A stretch of 64,000 bases of DNA, from contig NZ_FQZU01000026.1 of assembly GCF_900142135.1 (NCBI RefSeq), positions 22,010-86,009 on the forward strand. Reading direction: 5' to 3'. The stretch comes from Desulfatibacillum alkenivorans DSM 16219. Lineage in GTDB: Bacteria; Desulfobacterota; Desulfobacteria; Desulfobacterales; Desulfatibacillaceae. The position numbers were made by a program, and so were the translations under genes. The notes beneath the pieces were generated by a model. The model saw only the letters and a program-made list of their open reading frames with translations, ran no database searches and was not told the DNA's origin. Shown one piece after another: positions 45,751 to 54,344 of this stretch (its first letter is position 1; each line of letters starts with the position of its first letter).

Positions 45751-46533
45751 ATGACAGACCCCCGGATTCAAATCTACGACATCATGGCCTGCAACGTGTA
45801 TTGGGATTTTGAGAACTCCCCCATGCCCAAGGAAACCCACAAGATGCTTGTGGCCCTGTACCCGACGCCGGACGTCGCCGCCCCGGACATGATCGAGAAG
45901 ATCACGGCCTATGGCCCGGACGGATACGAGGCGGCCTTCGCCAATCAGAAGTATCAAAACGACGTCAAGAACGGGTGGTTTTACACGCCCGAAATCCAGA
46001 ATTACTGGTACATGGTCAACCTGCCCGACGGGTTTTTAAAGGAGGGTGAGTACACCATCGAGGTCATCAGCAAGGACGGAAGCGTGAGCAGGAAGTCCCG
46101 GGTTCAGGACAATGGCCCCTCCGACGCTGCGGTGGAAGCCTATTTGAAAAATTACGACGCCATTTTCGAGTCCTTTTCGCCTTCCAAGGCCAAGCCTTTA
46201 GGCGCAGGGGCGGGGCTGAAAGACGTCAAGCTGAACTGGTCCGTCTTAAGCGACTTCGGCGGCCCGGACGCTTTTTACGTCACGCGGCTCGCACAGGCGT
46301 CCACTCCCATGAATTTTGACGGCAACAACCTGACCATGTTCGACAATATTTACGTGCAAAGGCTTTACAACAGCGATCCCGGGGCCGGTAAGAACAGAGG
46401 GGAGGTTATTGTGGACAAGGAACTGGATCCGGGGACGGACTACGGATATTTTGTGGAAATTACCGACGCCAATATCGGAGGCGACGCCAACATCTGCATA
46501 TTCCAGCCCCATCAGTTTTTTAAAACCCCGTAA
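45751..46533 (+). CDS. Unrecognised cytoplasmic protein, TetR-linked
   Basis: 260 residues starting at an ATG with an AAAAGGAGTGG ribosome site. No signal peptide or transmembrane segment. The sequence is rich in Asp, Asn, Tyr and Pro (YDIMACNVYWDFENSPM, MNFDGNNLTMFDNIYVQRLY) with alternating hydrophobics in the C-terminal half, suggesting a beta-sandwich: DPGTDYGYFVEITDANIGGD looks like an edge of an Fn3-like fold. I know no family for it. The TetR gene and shared operator upstream imply it is induced by a small ligand. Confidence 0.85.
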   Translation: MTDPRIQIYDIMACNVYWDFENSPMPKETHKMLVALYPTPDVAAPDMIEKITAYGPDGYEAAFANQKYQNDVKNGWFYTPEIQNYWYMVNLPDGFLKEGEYTIEVISKDGSVSRKSRVQDNGPSDAAVEAYLKNYDAIFESFSPSKAKPLGAGAGLKDVKLNWSVLSDFGGPDAFYVTRLAQASTPMNFDGNNLTMFDNIYVQRLYNSDPGAGKNRGEVIVDKELDPGTDYGYFVEITDANIGGDANICIFQPHQFFKTP

Positions 46534-46656
46534 ACGCCTGGAGCCGGATGGGTTTCTGCGGCCGTTTTGGACGTTGCATCCGATCCTCCCGGCTTTTCCT
46601 GTCTTGCCGGGAGAAGGGGACTTTGGGGGAAACAGGCCGCGCCGGCTTCAAGGCGA

Positions 46657-46688
46657 AACCGCCCTGCAGGAAGGCCTGCAGGGCGGTT
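46657..46688. terminator. Bidirectional hairpin terminator between convergent genes
   Basis: AACCGCCCTGCAGG and CCTGCAGGGCGGTT form a perfect 14-bp stem with a four-base loop. It lies between the plus-strand gene ending at 46533 and the minus-strand gene ending at 46748. It lacks a strong T run on either side, so efficiency is uncertain. Confidence 0.65.
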
Positions 46689-46747
46689 ATTAAGAACAAG
46701 GCAGCGCCGCCATAAAAATGCTGCGCATTCGATTAAGCAGCCATCCA

Positions 46748-48307
46748 TTAACGCATGCGGCGGACGGCCAGCCCCAAGCCCAGGATCGCGGCCAGCATGG
46801 CCAGAGGCAGGACGGAGGATGCATCTGCCTCCATGGAGCGCACAAAGCAGTTGTCTTCCTTGCCGGCGTCTGCAGGCTTGTTGTATTCCACAACGCCTGC
46901 GCCGGAGGGATCCTGGATCAGGCCAAGGACGTTGTCCAGGTCGTACGCGCCGTTGTCGTCGATATACAGCGTAATGGTTTTGCGGTCGTCGCTGATCAGA
47001 GCGCCTTCCAGTCCGTTAGTGTTCTTATACACCTGGGCGAAGTCCACCCACTCGCCATTGATGTATTTGTACCAGGAATACCCTTTAGGCAGGGCGTTGG
47101 GCAGGTAGATTTCGATTTCCGCCGTATCGCCCGGTGTGTCCAGGTCCGCCGTGATGTCCAGCAGGCCGTAGAGCAAGTTCGAGGGACGGTCTGTTTTCGC
47201 GGTGGCGCCCTGATTGGCGAATTCCACGGAAGTGACCGTGCAGTTGACGCCTGCAATGCCGATAGCGTCGCCGGTGGTCCCTTCGGTTTTGATGTAGTCG
47301 GCGTTTGCATTGCCCATAAAAACCGTGCCGTAAACCTGGGCTGCAATCTGTTTGTGGGCGGCCCGCGTCGGGTGCACGTCATCCCAGTACAGGTAGCCGT
47401 CGGCGGCCTCATACTGATCGATGCTTGCAATATCGCCAAGTCCCAGGGCTGCAACCGCGGGTTCGATGGCCCGATCATAGAGATTGGTAACGCCGTATAC
47501 GGCCGGATTCTCGTGGGTTTTTTCTCCCATGGAGAAGATGTCCACGGGATACACGTCAACATTGGGGTAAGCGGCGTTGAAGGTCGCCAGGGCGCCGCTC
47601 AATGCCTGATTAAAGCCCACTGTCAGGGTCAGGACGTCGTCTTCCATGTCCGTGCCGTGATACAGGGGCGTGTCGCCCAGGTTGGGCAGGTTGCAAACGG
47701 CGATGTGGTCCGCGCCCAGTCCCGCCAGGGTGGCCATGCCGGTGTATATGTTATTGACGGCATTGGCGATGACTGCAGGGGCCGTGGAGGGATCGCCCAT
47801 GCCCAAAAAGTCGTTTCCGCCGATCCAAATAACGACCAGGGATTTTTCAGGAACCGTGTATCCGGCGTTAAGCCAGCCGTTGACCTGAAACAAAAAGTCC
47901 GTGTCGCACGCGCCGGTTTCGGCGCCGCCGAAGGCATTGTTAAAGAAGATGGGCGTGCCATAGGTGGTGTCGGGCTCCAGGGGGGGAGTCAGAACCTCTT
48001 TGCCGAACACAAGGTAATTGGCGACGGTGGATTTCATGATAAGAACGTCATTGTCGATATCCATGAAATCGGCCGTGACTTCGCACCACGTGGGTCCGTT
48101 GGAAAACCTTCCCTGCCAATAAGCGGTGGTAACCGGATTCGTTTCGCCGGTCAGGGCGAAGATATTCCCTGAATCAGACAGGCTGTCCCCGAAAACGATC
48201 AGGTTTTCCAGATCCGGCGGTACATAAGCATCCATGTCCGCATAGGCCGGGACGCAAAACATGAACAAAGCGAGTACAAAGCACAGAACTGCGCAACGAG
48301 TTTTCAT
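46748..48307 (-). CDS. Secreted GDSL/SGNH esterase with C-terminal membrane anchor
   Basis: 519 residues from the ATG at 48307. A signal peptide (VLCFVLALFMFCVPAYA) precedes the SGNH domain: IVFGDSLSDSGN (Ser), VVIWIGGNDFLGMGD (Gly/Asn block) and DDVHPTRAAHKQIA (Asp-His). Residues 340-480 hold a beta-rich domain with ALPKGYSWYKYINGEWVDF and IDDNGAYDLDNVLGLIQDPS, which resembles the choice-of-anchor U region. The C-terminus is a Cys, then a hydrophobic helix (PLAMLAAILGLGLA) and RRMR, a sorting-signal layout. Probably an extracellular lipase or esterase tethered to the envelope. Confidence 0.85.
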   Translation of the reverse strand: MKTRCAVLCFVLALFMFCVPAYADMDAYVPPDLENLIVFGDSLSDSGNIFALTGETNPVTTAYWQGRFSNGPTWCEVTADFMDIDNDVLIMKSTVANYLVFGKEVLTPPLEPDTTYGTPIFFNNAFGGAETGACDTDFLFQVNGWLNAGYTVPEKSLVVIWIGGNDFLGMGDPSTAPAVIANAVNNIYTGMATLAGLGADHIAVCNLPNLGDTPLYHGTDMEDDVLTLTVGFNQALSGALATFNAAYPNVDVYPVDIFSMGEKTHENPAVYGVTNLYDRAIEPAVAALGLGDIASIDQYEAADGYLYWDDVHPTRAAHKQIAAQVYGTVFMGNANADYIKTEGTTGDAIGIAGVNCTVTSVEFANQGATAKTDRPSNLLYGLLDITADLDTPGDTAEIEIYLPNALPKGYSWYKYINGEWVDFAQVYKNTNGLEGALISDDRKTITLYIDDNGAYDLDNVLGLIQDPSGAGVVEYNKPADAGKEDNCFVRSMEADASSVLPLAMLAAILGLGLAVRRMR

Positions 48308-48556
48308 AATTTTTCCTTTCGCATGGGGATGGGGGTAGACGGGCGATTTCCACTCTTGTGAAAGGCACATTGCCACACCTGTGCAATTTTATCAATACTT
48401 AAACCTAACAAACGCGTTACAGAACTTGAATACTAGGAGGATTTTTAATCACAGTAATAACGGTAATTTTATCTAAAAAACTGCGCTTCAAGAGGTCCGC
48501 CGGAAAATCATAGGCCAAGAAAAAAATGAAACCTGACGGGAAGGCTTCTTTACAAC

Positions 48557-51367
48557 ATGGCGGCACGAAAATTGCTTCATTTCTTAAAAGGCCTGGAGCG
48601 CCTCCGGACGGGAGCCTTTCGGATAATGTTTTTATTTGCAAGCAAAATCAAGGGTTTTGGTTTGATAGATACATTGCGTAAACAATTAAGGGATTATTTT
48701 CAAAGCGTGTTTATTCCGGGAACGGAATTAGAGCCCGCCTGGCTGGCCCTGCGAGAGGAATTGCTGCAGCTCATTGTTATTGGAGGCGCCGTTCTGGGCG
48801 CATTAGTGCTTTTGCCAAGCGCCGTGCTTACCGTCATGGAAGGGGAATGGGGCGTGGCGGTGCTGGATTTTATTTTTTATGAGTGGATTTTATCCTTGCT
48901 GCTGTTCCGGCAATATCTCAGTTATAAAGTGCGGGCGTACAGTATGTGCCTTTTGGTCTATTTACTGGGCGTCATGATTTTTGTACAGTTGGGGCCTCTT
49001 CGCCCTGGCCTGGTTTATCTGTTTTGCTTCCAGGTTTTCGCGACGGTGCTGCTTGGCGCACGCGCGGCGGTGTATGCAGGACTGTTGAACGTTTTGGCGT
49101 TGACGGCGATCGGGGTTATGCTGCACTTGGGGATGACGGACATGGCCGTACCCCAGGATCGTCCGCTTTTTCGCTGGTCCGTCATAGGCGCCAATTTTTT
49201 GCTGGCAAGCACCATTGTGGCCGCAATCATTGCGGCGGTGGGCAACGGCATGAATCGGGCCTTGCGCATGCAAAAGGCGTCCGCAGCCATCATCAAGGAA
49301 AAGGCCGAGGCTCAGATGCGGGCGAATCAAGCCCTGGAAGCCAGCGAAAAGCAGTTTGCCATGGCATTGCAAGGATCTCTTGAAGGTTTGTGGGACTGGA
49401 ACCTTCGAACCAGGAGCGTGGCCTTTTCCATGGACTGGAAGAGGATGCTCGGGTATTCGAAATTTGAAATCGGCAATACCATGGACGAGTTCCTTGACCG
49501 GATTCACCCGGAAGAACAAGGGCGCATGATTGCATTGTTTGAGGGTTTAAAGGCCGAGGACGGCGCTGACTCTTTTGAGCGAAAGTGCCGGATGAGGCTG
49601 AAAAACGGCGAGTACAACACCTTTTGGGTGCGGGGCCATGTCCAGCGCGACGACCAGGGAAATATGCTTCGCGTGCTTGGATCGCAGACAAACCTTACCC
49701 AGATGAACCGGGCGGAGGCTGCGCTTAAGGAAAGCGAGGATAACTATAGGGCTTTGGTGGAGCAATCCCTTCAAGGCGTCGCCATATTCAGCCTGTATCC
49801 TCCTGAAATGATATACGTCAACCCATCCCTGAGCAGGACGCTGGGATATTCCCCCTCTGAGCTTGAGAAACTTACTTTTGATCAACTGAAGCAATGGGTG
49901 CACCCGGGAGACCTGCACTCATTGCAAAGCGCCGTGGAAAGGCTCCTGGCCCGGAAGCCCGTGCCTCCCCTTACGGAATACCGCCTTAAGGACAGGGATG
50001 GCAACCTGATTTGGCTGGAGGCTTCCAGCGCCCGGATTCGCTATCAGGGCAGGGACGCCTTGCTTATGACCACCTTGGACGTTACCCAGAAGAAAGGGGC
50101 GGAGCAGGAGCGGGCCAACCTGGAAGAAAAATTACGGCAGTTTGAAAAAAAACAGGCGTTTGGCGAGGCGGCGGGGGGAGTCGTCCTGGACGTCTCCGGC
50201 TATCTGGGGCCCATCATAGAAAGGGCGGAGTCGGTGGAGCAAAGTTTGCCCCAGGGGCATCCGGCAAGGCGGGATTTGCTCGCAATTTGCAATATGGCCA
50301 GGGATGCTGCGGATCTGGCCATTCAGGTCTCGGAATTTCACACGCAGCCAAAGCGGGAAAGCGCCTCCGTGAATGTGGCCGAAATTGTGGACGAAGCGGT
50401 CCAGGCAATCCGGGCGGAAGCGCAGGATGACGTTATCATAAAAAGGCTTGGGAGCTATCGGTGCGGAACCGTCAAGGGCGATCAGCAAAGCATTCGTCAA
50501 ATGATATACGCCTTATGCTCGCGTGCCTGGAGGTCGGCGGCCGCTGAAGGGGGCGCTGTGACCCTTTTGCTGGAGGAGGCCCTTATAGGGCAGACTGATT
50601 TGCCGCCTGACTCTCTTTTAAATCCTGGAACGTACTTGCGCCTATATGTGTCCCACGCCGGCAAGGGAAAGGAACCTCCAATCCCGCTAAAAGTATATAA
50701 CCCTTTGGTTTTCAAAGATGTGCCGGGCATGGAAAGCCATGTGGATCTTCTTTTGATTCAGTCCATCGTCAAGCGGCATCAAGGGGAGTTTCAAGTCAGT
50801 TGCAACCCCAATAAAGGCTTTAATTATTATATTGTGCTTCCCATGGAAGGCGCCCCCGAAGAAACAAGACGCGTGCTGGACATAGGCGCTCTTCCGGCGG
50901 GAAACGAAAGAGTTTTATTGGTGGATGACGAAAAACCCATCCTGGACATGACAAGGCAGACCCTGGAGCGCCTGGGCTATCAGGTGACGGCGTTGGCCTC
51001 CGGTTCCGGCGCCTGGGAAAAATTTCAGGAAAGTCCGGGCAAATTCGATATCGTCATCACGGATTACAACATGCCGGGCATGACCGGCGACAAGCTGGTC
51101 CGGAATCTGTTTGGCATCAGGCCCCAGATTCCGGTGATTATGTGCACGGGATTCTCGGAGAAATTTTCGGAAAGCCTGGCCAGAGAGCTTGGAATCGTGG
51201 AATACGTCGTCAAGCCCGTACTTATGCAGGAGTTCGCTTATACGATCAGAAAAGTTCTGGACGGGCCGCAGGATGCCCCGGGCTCCCATCAAGGGGGAGG
51301 ATATGACAGGGGCATGGAAAAAATCGTCCAGGGCATGGTCAATGGTCACAGCATGGCTAAAATCTGA
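48557..51367 (+). CDS. Membrane PAS-sensor, degenerate histidine kinase with receiver domain
   Basis: 936 residues. Six or so transmembrane helices (about 70-240), two PAS/PAC modules (about 265-395 and 400-520), a kinase-like part and a C-terminal receiver (RVLLVDDEKPILDM, IVITDYNMPGMTG, VVKPV). Where kinases read AGGIAHDFNN this protein has AGGVVLDVSG, so the phospho-acceptor His is Leu; the ATP-site N box (SIRQMIYALCSRA) and GxGLGL box are also eroded. The receiver Asp and Lys look intact. Probably a phosphotransfer or partner-binding sensor rather than a kinase. Its 3' end overlaps the convergent protease gene by 22 bases. Confidence 0.85.
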   Translation: MAARKLLHFLKGLERLRTGAFRIMFLFASKIKGFGLIDTLRKQLRDYFQSVFIPGTELEPAWLALREELLQLIVIGGAVLGALVLLPSAVLTVMEGEWGVAVLDFIFYEWILSLLLFRQYLSYKVRAYSMCLLVYLLGVMIFVQLGPLRPGLVYLFCFQVFATVLLGARAAVYAGLLNVLALTAIGVMLHLGMTDMAVPQDRPLFRWSVIGANFLLASTIVAAIIAAVGNGMNRALRMQKASAAIIKEKAEAQMRANQALEASEKQFAMALQGSLEGLWDWNLRTRSVAFSMDWKRMLGYSKFEIGNTMDEFLDRIHPEEQGRMIALFEGLKAEDGADSFERKCRMRLKNGEYNTFWVRGHVQRDDQGNMLRVLGSQTNLTQMNRAEAALKESEDNYRALVEQSLQGVAIFSLYPPEMIYVNPSLSRTLGYSPSELEKLTFDQLKQWVHPGDLHSLQSAVERLLARKPVPPLTEYRLKDRDGNLIWLEASSARIRYQGRDALLMTTLDVTQKKGAEQERANLEEKLRQFEKKQAFGEAAGGVVLDVSGYLGPIIERAESVEQSLPQGHPARRDLLAICNMARDAADLAIQVSEFHTQPKRESASVNVAEIVDEAVQAIRAEAQDDVIIKRLGSYRCGTVKGDQQSIRQMIYALCSRAWRSAAAEGGAVTLLLEEALIGQTDLPPDSLLNPGTYLRLYVSHAGKGKEPPIPLKVYNPLVFKDVPGMESHVDLLLIQSIVKRHQGEFQVSCNPNKGFNYYIVLPMEGAPEETRRVLDIGALPAGNERVLLVDDEKPILDMTRQTLERLGYQVTALASGSGAWEKFQESPGKFDIVITDYNMPGMTGDKLVRNLFGIRPQIPVIMCTGFSEKFSESLARELGIVEYVVKPVLMQEFAYTIRKVLDGPQDAPGSHQGGGYDRGMEKIVQGMVNGHSMAKI

Positions 51368-51807
51368 TCAACGGCGGATGCAACGGCTTTTTCCACCCTG
51401 GGGGTGCAATTCTCGGATAGCGTGGCCGTGTCGGCCGCTTCAATGGCGAGAATGACGATCTCTTTGGGCAGAGGGGCGTCCAAAAGGGCTTCCCGGAGGC
51501 GGAGAATCTCCAGCAGTCCCGGCCCATGGCTGGAAACGCAATGAAAAGGCATGGAGGATTCCAGATCCTCCACGCCCATATGATGAATGCAGCCGGGCTC
51601 GGCGCCGGAAACCACGGCGTCCACAACAATCAGGCGGTCGCAATCCTCCAGCATATCCACCAAAGCCAGGCCGCCTGTTCCTCCCATGGTGAGGATGACG
51701 TCCGGCCCCGGATTACACTCCATTAGCCTTTCCACCACCTTCACCCCCGCACTGTCGTCCGAAAGCACGGCGGAGCCTAATCCAAGCACCTGGGTTTTCA
51801 TAAGCAT
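51346..51807 (-). CDS. [NiFe]-hydrogenase maturation endopeptidase
   Basis: 153 residues of the HycI/HupD family. VLGLGSAVLSDDSAGVKVVE is the N-terminal signature with the first metal-binding acidic residue; LIVVDAVVSGAEPG carries the second Asp and HCVSSHGPGLLEIL the His. It clips the C-terminal peptide of the large hydrogenase subunit after nickel insertion. Its first ATG overlaps the mvhA stop (TAATG), so translation is coupled to the subunit it should process. A second in-frame ATG is at 51801. Confidence 0.9.
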   Translation of the reverse strand: MLMKTQVLGLGSAVLSDDSAGVKVVERLMECNPGPDVILTMGGTGGLALVDMLEDCDRLIVVDAVVSGAEPGCIHHMGVEDLESSMPFHCVSSHGPGLLEILRLREALLDAPLPKEIVILAIEAADTATLSENCTPRVEKAVASAVDQILAML

Positions 51808-53273
51808 TAATCCAGGTTGCGGGTCAGGCGGCGGTAGAGTTCCCCGCCCTTGAAAATGCGCACTTCAAGGGGCGTCTGTCCGGGCAGGCAGTGGGTGGCG
51901 CAGGCCAGGCAGGGATCATAAGCCCGGAACCCCATCTCCACCATGTTCAGCAGCTTGTGGTCCGCCTCTCCGTTCTTGATGAGCTTTTCCGCCGCCTTTT
52001 TGACGGACATGCCCATGCCCGCGTTGTTTTGGGCCGTGGCAACGATCAGATTGACCTTGGTCACCATGCCGGCGCTGTCGGTCGTGTAGTGATGATACAA
52101 TGTGCCACGGGCCGCTTCCACGGCGCCCACGCCCTCTGTTGGAGTCTGGGCGGGCAGGGCCCGGACCTCCTTGCTGGTAATTTCCGGGTCCGTAGCCAGC
52201 CTGAGAACCTCCTCGGCCGCGAACAGGTTTTCCACCAAACGGGCCCAATGAAAGGCCAGAGTGTTATGCACGGGCTTGGCGTTAAAAAAACCGAACATCT
52301 CCTCATAGGCTTTTTGGGCCAGGGGAGTCGCCATGCCCTCCGCCACGTTCAAACGAGCCAGGGAGTTGACGCGGTACACGCCGGAATCCCCGCCGCCTTT
52401 CATGCCTTTCCAGCCGATGGCTTTTAAAAAGGGGAACTTCAGGTAAGACCAGGGCTCCACGTGCTCGCCGATGTGGTCCAGGTATTCGCCGGCGGGAAAC
52501 CTGGCGAACTCTTCGCCGCCGGGGCTTTTGACGCGCACGTCGCCGTCGTAGAAGTTGACCTTGTTGTTTTCGTCCACCATGCCCGCGTAATAGGTTTCGT
52601 GGTAGTAGGTATCCCCGGCGATCAATTCCTTGTATTCCGGGTTGGCCAGGACGAGATCCTGGAATATTTCCAGGGCGGTCAGGGCGAAGCTGACCATGGA
52701 CTCGCCCATGGCTTCGATTTCCACCCGCTCCTCTTCGGTGATGGGCTTGGAAAGGCCGCCGGGCAGGGAGGCCGCCGGGTGTATGGCGTGGCCGCAGATG
52801 ATTTCCTGGATTTTTTGGGCGTAGCCTCTGTTTTTGATGACGGCCAGGCCCGTATCCTTGCCCACCACGTCGATGAGTCCCAGGATGTTGCGTTTAGCCG
52901 CGTCCGCGCCCGGGCCAGGGATGAAGTCCGGGGCGGCCAGGGCGAAGAAATGAAGGATATGGCTGTGGGAGATATGGGCGTTATAAAACAACTGGCGCAG
53001 CTTCTTGGCGGCTGACGGGATTTCTATGCCGTACACGGCGTCTCCGGCCTTGGAGCTGGCCATATGATGGGCGCCGGGGCACACGCCGCAGATCTTAGGC
53101 ATGATGCGGGGCAGCTCCTCCACGGGCCTGCCCTGGCAAAAACGCTCAAAGCCGCGCAGCTCCACCACCTGAAAGTAGCAGTCCTTCACGTTGCCGGCGT
53201 CGTCCAGCAGGATGTCTATTTTACCGTGGCCTTCCAACCGCGTTATGGGGGATATGGTGATTTTCCGGTTCAT
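51807..53273 (-). CDS. mvhA: F420-non-reducing hydrogenase large subunit MvhA
   Basis: 488 residues from the ATG at 53273. The nickel site is intact: N-terminal KICGVCPGAHHMAS (CxxC) with upstream RGFERFCQGRP, and C-terminal YDPCLACATH (second CxxC). The chain continues CLPGQTPLEVRIFKGGEL, about 27 residues past the His, giving a cleavable C-terminal peptide for the adjacent protease. It oxidises H2 and passes electrons to MvhG and then to MvhD. Group 3c-type as judged by the neighbours. Confidence 0.93.
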   Translation of the reverse strand: MNRKITISPITRLEGHGKIDILLDDAGNVKDCYFQVVELRGFERFCQGRPVEELPRIMPKICGVCPGAHHMASSKAGDAVYGIEIPSAAKKLRQLFYNAHISHSHILHFFALAAPDFIPGPGADAAKRNILGLIDVVGKDTGLAVIKNRGYAQKIQEIICGHAIHPAASLPGGLSKPITEEERVEIEAMGESMVSFALTALEIFQDLVLANPEYKELIAGDTYYHETYYAGMVDENNKVNFYDGDVRVKSPGGEEFARFPAGEYLDHIGEHVEPWSYLKFPFLKAIGWKGMKGGGDSGVYRVNSLARLNVAEGMATPLAQKAYEEMFGFFNAKPVHNTLAFHWARLVENLFAAEEVLRLATDPEITSKEVRALPAQTPTEGVGAVEAARGTLYHHYTTDSAGMVTKVNLIVATAQNNAGMGMSVKKAAEKLIKNGEADHKLLNMVEMGFRAYDPCLACATHCLPGQTPLEVRIFKGGELYRRLTRNLD

Positions 53274-53332
53274 GGCGATTTTTCCTCTGTCGCTGATCCG
53301 TGTGCTCACGGAATTATTTTACGGGCGATCCT

Positions 53333-54331
53333 TTATTTGCCTTCCTTGACGGTCCTGTTGACCAGGGCGCTGGGAAAGGTAAACCGGTAAAAGGAGCCGA
53401 TGGGATCCTTGATGTTGTTCACAGGCGCTTTCATAGGCCCCCGGATTTGAAAATCCTCGCCGCCCTTGCCAACAATGGAGCCAAAGGTGGAAAGGGCCTC
53501 CGCACCGGGGTCCAGCAGCTTGCTGGTGGGGCCGTAACAGCCCCGGCAGGGCATGTGGGCGTTGATGCAGCTTCCGCCGCATCCTCCGGCCGTGAACGGC
53601 CCCATGCACAGGATTCCCTGCTCCAAAAAGCAACGTTCCGGGTCCGCGACCACTTCGTGCGGCCGGATGACCTCGGGGATGCGCTTGCCGGTTTTGGTCG
53701 TCACCCGTTTGCACTCGTCGCACAAAGCCTTGGCGGACGAAATGGACGCCCCCTTGGGAGGCAGCTCTTCGCCCTTGGCGTAGGCTGCGATGACTCCCAC
53801 GGCCTGGGCGATGGTGTTCCGGGTTGGAGGGCAGCCGGGGACGTAATAGTCCACGTCCACCACCTGATCCAGAGTTTTCACGGTGTCGTAAAACTCGGGC
53901 AGGGTGATTTCCCCGCCGTCCACCTTATGAACCGTCTGGGGCGTTGCGCCCCTGGGATTGACCGTGGACGCCGTGTCGTCATACGCAATTTGAAAAATGC
54001 CTTCCTTGTCCGAAACGTTGGCAAGGCCCGGAATGCCGCCGAAAGCCGAGCAGGCGCCAAAGGCGATCATGACCTTGCACCGCTCCCGGAGTATCTTGGC
54101 GTCCTCCTCCTGCTCGGAGGTGCGCACCGTGCCGTTAAACAGCACAATGTCTATGCTGTCCTTTTCCATGGCGATGAGATCGTCCCGCTTGAAGTCCATG
54201 GCGACCGGCCAGTACACGATGTCGGCCAGGTCCGTGATGTCGAAGATCATCTCCTCCATGTCGAGAATCGCCACGTCGCAGCCGCCGCAGGCGCCGGCCC
54301 AGTTGATAGCCATTGTGATTTTTTTTTCCAT
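53333..54331 (-). CDS. mvhG: F420-non-reducing hydrogenase small subunit MvhG
   Basis: 332 residues. INWAGACGGCDVAILD gives the proximal cluster CxxC; IAFGACSAFGG, VPGCPPTRNTIAQAV and two C-terminal Cys groups (CFLEQGILCMGPFTAGGCGG and MPCRGCYGPT) supply the other Fe-S ligands. No twin-arginine signal, so the enzyme is cytoplasmic. It relays electrons from MvhA to the MvhD part of the adjacent fusion. It lies 13 bases after that gene. Confidence 0.92.
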   Translation of the reverse strand: MEKKITMAINWAGACGGCDVAILDMEEMIFDITDLADIVYWPVAMDFKRDDLIAMEKDSIDIVLFNGTVRTSEQEEDAKILRERCKVMIAFGACSAFGGIPGLANVSDKEGIFQIAYDDTASTVNPRGATPQTVHKVDGGEITLPEFYDTVKTLDQVVDVDYYVPGCPPTRNTIAQAVGVIAAYAKGEELPPKGASISSAKALCDECKRVTTKTGKRIPEVIRPHEVVADPERCFLEQGILCMGPFTAGGCGGSCINAHMPCRGCYGPTSKLLDPGAEALSTFGSIVGKGGEDFQIRGPMKAPVNNIKDPIGSFYRFTFPSALVNRTVKEGK

Positions 54332-54344
54332 GTCGCATCCCCCC

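Noticed and set aside
46718..48172. 484-codon plus-strand frame
   Set aside because: Antisense of the GDSL esterase; Val/Gly-rich shadow.
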